From contig JBOHTO010000157.1 of NCBI GenBank assembly GCA_050733695.1, positions 1 through 25,181 on the forward strand: a stretch of 25,181 bases of DNA, given 5' to 3'. Positions 16,940 to 23,385 of the stretch are shown here, one piece after another. The translations under genes and the position numbers were made by a program. The notes under the pieces were generated by a model. The model did not search any database. It had not been told where the DNA came from and saw only the letters and a list, made by a program, of their open reading frames with translations. Origin of the DNA: JBOHTO01 sp050733695 (GTDB taxonomy: Bacteria > Gemmatimonadota > Gemmatimonadetes > Gemmatimonadales > Gemmatimonadaceae). The stretch's first letter is position 1. Each line of letters opens with the position of its first letter.

Positions 16940-18279
16940 TCGTGATCCTCCATGCCGGCATGTACGTGCGGAGCTGTGCCGTCGATCACGTCAAAGCCTC
17001 CGACCGCGTACGCCCTGTCCTTCGGATCCGCACGGTCGAACACCTTCTCGCCATCCACCCAGGTCTGGAGGACGTGCGTATAGACGCTCAGGGGATCGCC
17101 TGTAAGCACGATGAAATCCGCGTCCTTGCCCACAGCGAGCGATCCCACGCGTTCGTCCAGCTCGAGCATGCGCGCGCCGGCCATCGTCAACCCCTCGAGC
17201 GCCTTCGCGCGCGACATCCCCGCCCGAACCGCGAGTGCCGCTGAACGGAGGAAGAAGCGGGAATCGGTGATACCATCGTCCGTGTGGAAGCCGACCAGCG
17301 CGCCCGCCCGTTCGAGCGCGGCGCCGGTTTCGAGCGACAGGTCGGCCGCCTCCAGCTTTCCGCCCGGCGCATCGATGACGATGATCGATGCCGGCACGCC
17401 CGCAGCCGCGATCTCGTCGGCCACCTTCCAGCCTTCGCTCACGTGCTGCAGTACGAGATCGAATCCGAATTCGCGCCTGAGCCGCAGCGCCGTGAGAATG
17501 TCATCGTGGCGATGCGTGTGAAAGTGCACCGTGCGCCGCCCTTCGAGCACCTGTACGAGCGCCTCCATCTCGAGGTCGCGCGAAGGGCGTTCCGATTCAT
17601 CGTCACCGGCCGCGCTGACCTTCCGCCGGTATTCCTGGGCCTTGACGAACTTCTCGCGCACGATCGCGGCCGCCTTTGCGCGCGTACCCGGCGATGGGGG
17701 ATCGCCGCGCGGATTGGTTCCGTTGGCCATCTTCATCCCGCCACAGATATCGGTGATGGGATCATCGCAGAACAGCAGGTCGCCGATGGTTTCGCCATCG
17801 CGCAGCTTAACGTACGCGGTCTGCCCGCTCATCAGGAGGCCGGACCCGGGCATGATGTTGACTGTCGTGACACCACCCGCCTGTGCCTGCTGGATGCGGT
17901 CGTCGCGCGCATCGATCGCATCGAGGATGCGGACCGAGGGATGCATTGCCGCGGATGCGTCGCCTCCGCTCCCCCCGCCGATGTGCGAGTGGGTGTCCAC
18001 GAGCCCCGGCATGATCACGTGTCCTGAAACGTCGTGTACAACCGCGCCGGCCGGGACGCGCACCTCGGCGGCGCGTCCGAGCGCCGAGATCCTGCCGCCA
18101 CTCACCACGAGAACTCCATCGTCGATGGCGGCGGCAGTGATCGGAAGTATTCGCGCGCCGCGGAACACGTGAGCCGGTTCCTGTGCCAGTGCCTCGGCGA
18201 GGGCGATGGCAGTGGCGGTGGCGGCCAGGACAAGGATGAGCAGGCCACTGGCGGCGGCCTGCAGGGCGCGTCGTCTCAT
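16936..18279 (-). CDS. amidohydrolase-family metal-dependent hydrolase A
   Basis: A 447-residue exported amidohydrolase of the imidazolonepropionase/prolidase-like type. The signal peptide is MRRRALQ followed by a long hydrophobic stretch, cleaved near ALAQ at 33. Metal ligands expected for the superfamily are present: HSH in GLVDTHSHIG (97 and 99), the His-rich strand HFHTHRHDD (252-260), QHVSEG (His279) and HTDDG (Asp334). The composite end domain VGSLAVGKDADFIVLTGDPL is typical. ATG 18279 is chosen for the signal peptide and a GGGAG about 10 nt upstream; the frame is open further but without a signal. First gene of the four-gene operon. The substrate is not deducible; cyclic imides and dipeptides are known in relatives. 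Confidence 0.87.
   Translation of the reverse strand: MRRRALQAAASGLLILVLAATATAIALAEALAQEPAHVFRGARILPITAAAIDDGVLVVSGGRISALGRAAEVRVPAGAVVHDVSGHVIMPGLVDTHSHIGGGSGGDASAAMHPSVRILDAIDARDDRIQQAQAGGVTTVNIMPGSGLLMSGQTAYVKLRDGETIGDLLFCDDPITDICGGMKMANGTNPRGDPPSPGTRAKAAAIVREKFVKAQEYRRKVSAAGDDESERPSRDLEMEALVQVLEGRRTVHFHTHRHDDILTALRLRREFGFDLVLQHVSEGWKVADEIAAAGVPASIIVIDAPGGKLEAADLSLETGAALERAGALVGFHTDDGITDSRFFLRSAALAVRAGMSRAKALEGLTMAGARMLELDERVGSLAVGKDADFIVLTGDPLSVYTHVLQTWVDGEKVFDRADPKDRAYAVGGFDVIDGTAPHVHAGMEDHE
16947..16951 (-). promoter_or_regulatory. Shine-Dalgarno site fixing the start of amidohydrolase B
   Basis: GGAGG on the minus strand stands 7 nt before ATG 16939, inside the end of the upstream gene. 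It makes the start ahead of the repeat array more likely than the ATG at 16846 inside the array, which has no such site. Confidence 0.7.
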
Positions 18280-18531
18280 TTTGTGCAATCTCCCTTTGTC
18301 GGTCCCAGGAGGCACTATGCGCCCGGGGCGGCATGCCCGCAAGACATTGCTGGAACCGGCCTGTCCGCAACGCGTGCTGCGAAGCCGGAACAGCGTCGCC
18401 GGTCGGCCGGCATTGCGCCCCGCCGGGCAACGGGGCACTATCCACGGGAAAGGGGATATCACGAATACGGCGCCCGCCGCCACGGCAGCGCGATCCGGCT
18501 GTCAGCCCACGAAAAGCCACCAGGTACCGAC

Positions 18532-18894
18532 ATGCGCACACAAGCTACGCGGCTCATTCTGACCATTCTCGTCGCAGTCTTCGCCACGGCCGCATGTTCG
18601 GCGCGCGGGCAGGGCGGCGAAGATGAGCCGATGGAGCCGGCGACGACCCTCACGGTGGATAATCGGAGCTGGTCGGAAATGACAGTCTACGTGCTGCGAA
18701 GTGGTCAGCGCATCCGTCTGGGGCAGGTCTCCGCCAGCTCGACGGAGACGTTCGTCATACCGTCGCATCTCATCTTCGGCGGCACCTCCCTGCGATTCCT
18801 GGCCGACCCCCTGGGTAGCAACGTCACGCCGGTGAGCCATGACATCACGGTATTCCCCGGCGACAACATCAGCCTCATGATACCCAACCGATAG
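18532..18894 (+). CDS. small lipoprotein, unknown function
   Basis: A 120-residue product with a clear lipoprotein signal: MRTQATR, a hydrophobic core, then TAAC with Cys22. After a short acidic linker (GGEDEPMEP) the mature domain alternates polar and hydrophobic residues (TLTVDNRSWSEMTVYVL, RIRLGQVSASSTETFVIP), as expected for a small beta-sandwich. I do not recognise the family. The ATG at 18532 is set by the signal peptide; only a weak AGG lies upstream. It is divergent from the amidohydrolase operon, with 252 bp between starts. That gap holds a GCCCCG/CGGGGC hairpin (18417-18436) but no promoter I can name with confidence. Confidence 0.7.
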   Translation: MRTQATRLILTILVAVFATAACSARGQGGEDEPMEPATTLTVDNRSWSEMTVYVLRSGQRIRLGQVSASSTETFVIPSHLIFGGTSLRFLADPLGSNVTPVSHDITVFPGDNISLMIPNR

Positions 18895-18955
18895 CCCGCG
18901 CATGTTGCCCACCGGACTCGGCATTATCGAGGTCCGAGCGGGGGCAAAATCACTC

Positions 18956-18984
18956 TTGACAGACCCGGCCGTTGTCCGTAACTT
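18956..18984 (+). promoter_or_regulatory. promoter upstream of candidate small RNA and cold-shock gene
   Basis: A perfect -35 TTGACA (18956-18961) is followed after exactly 17 nt by TAACTT (18979-18984). Transcription would begin near 18991. No reading frame of note follows until the cold-shock gene at 19217. Confidence 0.65.
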
Positions 18985-19011
18985 GTGCGGCAGCAACAGG
19001 CAAAGGATTCC

Positions 19012-19059
19012 GCCGGAACACCAGTGAACGATCATTTTGCCGCAACACCAGTGAGCGAT
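19012..19059 (+). repeat. 21-nt direct repeat pair
   Basis: 19012-19032 and 19039-19059 are identical except at two positions, offset 27 nt. Both contain AACACCAGTGA followed by a CGAT. They lie between a promoter and a terminator. Confidence 0.75.
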
Positions 19060-19062
19060 TTC

Positions 19063-19101
19063 AGGGACCTGGGTTAAACGCCTCGGGTCCCTCTTTGTTT
19101 G
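19063..19101 (+). terminator. intrinsic terminator or attenuator
   Basis: AGGGACC (19063-19069) pairs with GGTCCCT (19086-19092) and extends through four more pairs including G-U, giving an 11-bp stem with an 8-nt loop, followed by CTTTGTTTG. It sits 116 nt before the cold-shock start. Confidence 0.75.
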
Positions 19102-19216
19102 TCACCGCGCGAATGCGTGGTGAAGCCCGGCGCGGGGGGCGCAATGCCCGCGATCCAAGTCGGCAGGTACGGCATACCGCACCCCCGACAACACAATTTC
19201 AGTAGGGAGTACGGCA

Positions 19217-19429
19217 ATGCGTACCACCGGCACCGTGAAGTGGTTCAACGACAGCAAGGGCTTCGGCTTCATCACACCAGAGGGCGGCCAGAAGGACTGC
19301 TTCGTCCATCACTCCGCGATCCAGGGGCAGGGCTTCAAGTCGCTCGCCGAGGGCGAGCGGGTCGAGTTCGACATCGTGCAGGGCCAGAAGGGTCCTGCCG
19401 CCGAGAACGTGGTGAAGCTCGGTCGCTGA
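19217..19429 (+). CDS. csp: cold-shock protein (CspA family)
   Basis: A 70-residue single OB-fold protein that binds single-stranded RNA or DNA and melts RNA structure. It has the family opening TGTVKWFNDSKGFGFI with RNP1 (KGFGFI), RNP2 (DCFVHHSAI), and the usual ending GPAAENVVKL. AGGGAG lies 7 nt before ATG 19217. It is a single gene with its own terminator. A promoter at 18956 would give a leader of over 220 nt, interrupted by the terminator at 19063-19101. Long leaders are common for cold-induced csp genes. Confidence 0.97.
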   Translation: MRTTGTVKWFNDSKGFGFITPEGGQKDCFVHHSAIQGQGFKSLAEGERVEFDIVQGQKGPAAENVVKLGR

Positions 19430-19455
19430 CAGGGCTGAACTGTCGGTAAGCCGGC

Positions 19456-19492
19456 GGGGTCGTGCCTTCGGGTGCGGCCCCGTCTGGTTTTT
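19456..19492 (+). terminator. intrinsic terminator of the cold-shock gene
   Basis: GGGGTCG pairs with CGGCCCC (GGGG 19456-19459, CCCC 19478-19481) around a TTCG-containing loop, followed a few bases later by TTTTT (19488-19492). It begins 27 nt after the csp stop. Confidence 0.8.
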
Positions 19493-19509
19493 ACTCCGGC
19501 GCCCCGGGT

Positions 19510-19535
19510 CGTCATTCCGGCAAAAGCTGGAATAC
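19510..19535 (-). repeat. single copy of the 39-bp palindromic repeat family
   Basis: The minus strand reads ATTCCAGCTTTTGCCGGAAT followed by GACG, matching the GGATTCC...GGAATGACG core of the arrays at 15436 and 16800. It lies in the noncoding gap between csp and the convergent membrane-protein gene. The remainder of 19493-19674 shows nothing else I can support. Confidence 0.65.
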
Positions 19536-19674
19536 ATTCTCTCCAAACCCGAGGCTCCAGTCTCCCCATTCCCAGGGCCGGGTCCCCGTGAATCGGGACG
19601 GTTGCCCGAATGACCTCCTTCAGCGCTGCCTCGTCGCGCGAACTCCCCATCCCGGGGTGGCAATGCTGGCCGGG

Positions 19675-20517
19675 TTACGCACCGCCCCAGAGACCGTCGC
19701 CCGGTGAGCGCAGAACGAGAGCGATGGCGATGAGTGTGATCACGATCGCCCACACCGCGACGTAGATCGGAACGAACCACTTCCTCCGCGAGAGCATCTC
19801 CGTGTATGGCATCGGCTTTCCCGCGAATTTGCCGCGCGGCTTGCTGGGGAAGAAGAACGTCTTGTACGTCTCCCACGTCGCCACCGAATAGCCGGCCCCC
19901 GCGAGCCCGATGAACAGGTAGTTGCTTGTGAAGAGGGCGATCAGCGCGGCCCATAGAAACGACACGACCGGACTGCGGAAGAACTTGAGCAGGTCGAATC
20001 CCTCGATCGGCGCATCTTTCCACGCGCCGCCGAATGCGGTGAGCCACCCGCCGATGCTGCCCACCACGAGCACGATGACGAGCGGGTGAACGCGCGGTCC
20101 CGATTCCTGCCACCAGAGCACTGCGGCACTAGTGAGAAGCGCCACGAGAACCCACGCGATGCCAACCATCCAGCGTATCTTCCGGTCGTGTACCACGCGG
20201 CCGCCCACGTGAAACTGCATCGGGATGAAGTACTTCGACTGATCTTCCTCCCTGATGTACCCCTTGTAAAGCTCCGTGAGCGCACGCTCCGATACGTACA
20301 CGACTCCGAAGAGCACGACCGCTTCCGCAGCGCGCGCGAGGTCTATCCCCTCTCCGATAATGATCTTCCAGACGAGGCCGAGCACGACAGCCAGCACGAT
20401 GCTGCGTGCGTACGTCGCCCAGGTGAATCCCTCGTGCGGGGAGTCCTTGTACATCCCCCACGTGGATATGTGCGCTCCTGCGAGAAGGCCGATTGCGGCG
20501 GCCAGAATGAATTGCAT
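19675..20517 (-). CDS. integral membrane protein with internal duplication, unknown function
   Basis: I do not recognise this 280-residue protein. It has about six to eight hydrophobic segments, with no signal peptide apart from the first helix. Two halves look related. YKDSPHEGF (23-31) matches WKDAPIEGF (166-174); ELYKGY (82-87) matches ETYKTF (216-221); and RKIRWMV (112-118) matches RRKWFVP (244-250), each followed by a hydrophobic helix. The motif KDxPxEGF may be functional. It starts 24 nt after the Gfo/Idh stop, without an obvious ribosome-binding site, so it is the last gene of a three-gene operon with a GMC oxidoreductase and a Gfo/Idh/MocA protein. Confidence 0.8.
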   Translation of the reverse strand: MQFILAAAIGLLAGAHISTWGMYKDSPHEGFTWATYARSIVLAVVLGLVWKIIIGEGIDLARAAEAVVLFGVVYVSERALTELYKGYIREEDQSKYFIPMQFHVGGRVVHDRKIRWMVGIAWVLVALLTSAAVLWWQESGPRVHPLVIVLVVGSIGGWLTAFGGAWKDAPIEGFDLLKFFRSPVVSFLWAALIALFTSNYLFIGLAGAGYSVATWETYKTFFFPSKPRGKFAGKPMPYTEMLSRRKWFVPIYVAVWAIVITLIAIALVLRSPGDGLWGGA

Positions 20518-20541
20518 TATAGAATGACCGTGGGTTCGGAG

Positions 20542-21585
20542 TCAGTGATCCGTTGATCTCAAAGCGCTGCAGTAGATGTCCTCGACGAGGCGCAGGTCGC
20601 GCCGTGCGAGGTCGATGGTATAGCGCGACGGGCGGTTGCGCGCGATGCAATCGAGGAAGTCGCGAAACATGGCGCGATAGCCGAGCATGTCGCGAACTCC
20701 CGGGAGCGCGACCCGGAAACGGCGGCCGCGTACCATGAGGAACAGTCCGTTCGACTCGAATGAAATGGAGCCCGCGCTCCCGTAGATGCGGGACAGGCGC
20801 AGCCCCCTGAACGTCGACCGGATGCGCCACGAGTAGGACAGCGTGCCGACGGCGCCGCCTTCGTACTCGAGCACCGCGAGCATGCTGCGCTCGGGCTCGC
20901 GGTCGCCCTCGCCCTCCCTCTCCCCCTCCCCCTCCCCCTCCCCGGCCCGAGGTCCGGCACGGTAGCCCGTAACCCTGCGCAGCGGGAGCGAGAGATTCGA
21001 AAGGAAGCTCACCCAGTGAATCCCGCCCTCGAACATTGCGCCGCCGCCGGCCAGCGCGATGTCGTCGCGCCATCCGCCCGTCTGCTGATGCTTGATGGCG
21101 TTGATGTGGATGAAGTGCACGTCACCGATCACCCCCGCCTCCAGCAGTTCGTTCAGCTCGCGCAGGAGCGGCTTGTACACGTAGTTCTCCGCGACCATGA
21201 CCTGCCGGTCGGCGCGCCGGGCGCTGGCGCCAACGACGTCGAAGTCCACCGACCGGAGGAAGGGCGGCTTCTCCACGATGACGTGCTTGCCAGCTTCGAG
21301 TGCGCGTAACGCCAGTTCCATGTGTGATTGCGGCGGCGTGGCGATGAGCACGGCTTCAATGCGCTCGTCCGCGAGAGCATCCTCGTAGGAACCGAACGCG
21401 CCGGCGCCATCGAGGCGTCGTCGATACTCCTCCGCCCTGGCGCGGTCGCGACTCGCGAAGAAGAGAGCGGTGGCGGGCACTCCGTCACCTGCGGCCTCAA
21501 GGACGCCCGATCCGCCCAGCTTCGCCAGCGTGCGCGCGTGCATCCGGGTGGCCGCTCCGCAGCCGAGGAACGCGAGGCGGATCAA
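20542..21585 (-). CDS. Gfo/Idh/MocA family NAD(P)-dependent oxidoreductase
   Basis: A roughly 347-residue sugar- or inositol-dehydrogenase-type protein. The N-terminal Rossmann fold shows IRLAFLGCGAATRMHA, then VLIATPPQSHMELALRALEAGKHVIVEKPP with the family EKP motif. The C-terminal domain has AGGGAMFEGGIHWVSFL with a family-like GxHW. No ATG precedes the Rossmann motif; TTG 21585 overlaps the upstream TGA as TTGA and is the best start. A low-complexity Gly-Glu run (GEGEGEGEREGEG) interrupts the C-terminal domain and is encoded by a hexanucleotide-like tract. The open frame upstream of 21585 lies within the GMC gene in another frame and is not coding. Confidence 0.85.
   Translation of the reverse strand: MIRLAFLGCGAATRMHARTLAKLGGSGVLEAAGDGVPATALFFASRDRARAEEYRRRLDGAGAFGSYEDALADERIEAVLIATPPQSHMELALRALEAGKHVIVEKPPFLRSVDFDVVGASARRADRQVMVAENYVYKPLLRELNELLEAGVIGDVHFIHINAIKHQQTGGWRDDIALAGGGAMFEGGIHWVSFLSNLSLPLRRVTGYRAGPRAGEGEGEGEREGEGDREPERSMLAVLEYEGGAVGTLSYSWRIRSTFRGLRLSRIYGSAGSISFESNGLFLMVRGRRFRVALPGVRDMLGYRAMFRDFLDCIARNRPSRYTIDLARRDLRLVEDIYCSALRSTDH
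20903..20944. repeat. hexanucleotide-like simple repeat inside the Gfo/Idh gene
   Basis: A run of CTCCCC and CTCGCC units encodes the Gly-Glu stretch on the minus strand. Six-base units keep the frame if copy number changes. Confidence 0.75.
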
Positions 21586-23216
21586 CGGAGGGCGGACGTG
21601 CGTCGCGCCAGCGACCCGGCGCGGTCGAGTGCAACGACGTGCTCGGCGACACGCATGGCGTTGGCGGTGATCGTGAGGCTCGGGTTGACCCCTGCCGACG
21701 TCGGGAAGACACTGGCGTCGGTGACGTAGAGATTGTCGACTCCGCGAAAGCGGCATTCCGCGTCCAGCGCTGACCTCTGGGGATCGCTTCCCATGCGAAC
21801 GGTGCCCAGCGCGTGTGAGAAGGTTCGCACGGAATGCGTGTGGAAGAAGAGAGCGCCAGCGCGGCGAAGTATACGTTTGGCCTGGCGTACGAGGGCCCCG
21901 CGTGCCTGGAGATCGCGCGCGGTGTAGGCGTGATGGATGACCAGCGGCACGCGGCCGAAACGGTCCGGCGATCCCGTGCCGAGCTCGACGCGGTTCTCGG
22001 CGCGCGGCTGGTCCTCGGCGATCGCGAGCAGGCCGGTGGTGTGGTGAACGACGGTTGCGAGCAGTGCTCCGAGCGGGCGCGGGGCGTGCGCCCGCACGAG
22101 CGAAGCTGGTGGGGTTCCCACCTGCTGGATGGATCCCAGCTTTCCAGGCGGCGTGCGAATGCCGGCATGACCGAAGTAGAAGTCCGTGATCCCGAGCTGC
22201 TTGTGGAACTCGCGCGCCGGATTCGGGGGGATCGGGAAGAAGCCGAACACCATCGCGTTGCAGTGGCGCATGAGGTAGCGGCCCACCGTCTTCGCGCCAG
22301 GCGAGGCATCGGAGAGTCTCGATGAGAGCAGCAGATGCGGTGTGGCGAGCGCGCCAGCGGCGACGATCACGCGACGCGCCCTGTAGGTTGACGGCCGGCC
22401 CGTTTTCGCGTCCACGCACTGCACGCCCGTGACACGTCCGTCACGCTCGCCGTTCCCTGTCTCGCTGTCCATCGCCTCGAAGGCGCGGACCAGGCGAACG
22501 GCGACGGTGTTGGTCCGGAGATCGAGGCCGGCGCGGATGAGCGCGGGAAGCACGCACGTCGCGAGATCGTTCTTTGCCTCGATGGCGCAGGCGAATCCGT
22601 CGCAGGTCATGCAGGCGATGCAGCGGCTGCGGTCGTCCGCTGCGGCGTAATTGATGGCGAGGGGGAGCCGGAACGGGTGCAGCCCCAGGCCGGCGGCTGC
22701 GCGCTCGATGCTGCGCGACGTGTGCGCGAGTTTGGCGGGCCGCTGCGGATAGGGCGAACTCCGGCGCGGTTCGCTGGGATCGCGGCCCGTGTCGCCTGCG
22801 ACGCTGAGCAGATCCTCCGCGCGCGAGTACCAGGGTTCGAGCTCGTCGTAACCGAAGGGCCAGTGTGCGCCCGAGTCACCGATGATCTCGGCTGCGTCAA
22901 GGAAGTCGCGCTCGCGGAATCTCAGGGAGACCCCGCCGTAGAATACCGACGGCCCGCCCACGCAGTGGAAGGCGCCGACGCTGGTGCGCCCGGCGCCTTC
23001 GTGCACGTCGTACGGGGTGTCGCGGCAGTAGTGAGCACCCAGATCCATGGCCGCCTCCGGCTGCCAGTTTTCGGGGCCGCGCTCGATCCAGTCGCCACGT
23101 TCGAGCATCAGCACCCGCTGGCCGGCGCGCACGAGCACCGAGGCGGCGGCGGCGCCTCCGAACCCGCTGCCGATCACGATCGCATCGAGGTCGTTCCCCT
23201 GTGGGGCGTGGTGCAT
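21582..23216 (-). CDS. GMC-family FAD oxidoreductase with four-Cys cluster
   Basis: A 544-residue glucose-methanol-choline-type flavoprotein oxidising an alcohol or sugar hydroxyl. FAD binding is shown by DAIVIGSGFGGAAAA (11-25) and VLMLERG; the C-terminal signature has HALGTVRMG and VTDASVFPTSAGVNPSLT with the expected active-site His and Asn. Residues 199-210 read CIACMTCDGFAC, a C-x2-C-x2-C-x4-C set seen in a bacterial branch of the family, possibly an iron-sulfur or structural site. No signal peptide is visible. ATG 23216 is chosen because it is just ahead of the nucleotide-binding motif; the ribosome-binding site is weak. It is the first gene of the operon with Gfo/Idh and the duplicated membrane protein, suggesting sugar or polyol modification. 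Confidence 0.9.
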   Translation of the reverse strand: MHHAPQGNDLDAIVIGSGFGGAAAASVLVRAGQRVLMLERGDWIERGPENWQPEAAMDLGAHYCRDTPYDVHEGAGRTSVGAFHCVGGPSVFYGGVSLRFRERDFLDAAEIIGDSGAHWPFGYDELEPWYSRAEDLLSVAGDTGRDPSEPRRSSPYPQRPAKLAHTSRSIERAAAGLGLHPFRLPLAINYAAADDRSRCIACMTCDGFACAIEAKNDLATCVLPALIRAGLDLRTNTVAVRLVRAFEAMDSETGNGERDGRVTGVQCVDAKTGRPSTYRARRVIVAAGALATPHLLLSSRLSDASPGAKTVGRYLMRHCNAMVFGFFPIPPNPAREFHKQLGITDFYFGHAGIRTPPGKLGSIQQVGTPPASLVRAHAPRPLGALLATVVHHTTGLLAIAEDQPRAENRVELGTGSPDRFGRVPLVIHHAYTARDLQARGALVRQAKRILRRAGALFFHTHSVRTFSHALGTVRMGSDPQRSALDAECRFRGVDNLYVTDASVFPTSAGVNPSLTITANAMRVAEHVVALDRAGSLARRTSALR

Positions 23217-23244
23217 CCGTCAAGAATGGCGACTGAGACCGGCA

Positions 23245-23279
23245 AGCGGAACCGGCGGCTTGCGCGAATCGGTTCCGCT
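23245..23279. promoter_or_regulatory. 10-bp inverted repeat in a divergent promoter region
   Basis: AGCGGAACCG (23245-23254) and CGGTTCCGCT (23270-23279) are perfect inverted copies with a 15-nt spacer. They lie 29 bp upstream of the GMC gene and 107 bp upstream of the second susC, so they could be an operator serving either direction, or a hairpin. No clear promoter hexamers were found in 23217-23385. Confidence 0.45.
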
Positions 23280-23385
23280 CGCCATGGTAGGTCGTCGTTT
23301 TTCTTCCGAGTCGGCCACCGGCTGCCGATGCGCATCCTTCCTGAAGCTCACTCACTCAAACCCTTCCCACAGACAGGAGATCTCC

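Larger units (their letters stand above)
18991..19101 (+). ncRNA. candidate small RNA or attenuated leader upstream of the cold-shock gene
   Basis: The stretch between the TTGACA promoter and a strong terminator is about 110 nt and has no plausible coding frame. It contains two near-identical 21-nt direct repeats (19012-19032 and 19039-19059) with the shared core AACACCAGTGA. GGCAAA near 18999 can pair with TTTGCC near 19036. It could be a free small RNA or a leader in which terminator read-through feeds the cold-shock gene. I do not recognise it as a known RNA family. The ends are inferred, not seen. Confidence 0.5.

Noticed and set aside
16052..16945. Plus-strand open frame opposite amidohydrolase B
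   Set aside because: Composition of a shadow frame; its C-terminal part is the complement-frame reading of the 39-bp repeats (AFAGM-like).
18417..18436. GCCCCG/CGGGGC hairpin in the divergent region as terminator or operator
   Set aside because: Six GC pairs without a T-tract between two divergent starts; too common in this base composition to call.
19645..19657. CCCC-GGGAT-GGGG hairpin downstream of the membrane protein
   Set aside because: Four-pair stem with no T-tract; not enough for a terminator.
21586..22419. N-terminal extension of the Gfo/Idh frame
   Set aside because: It overlaps the GMC gene in another frame, has no homology, and the Rossmann motif starts right after TTG 21585.
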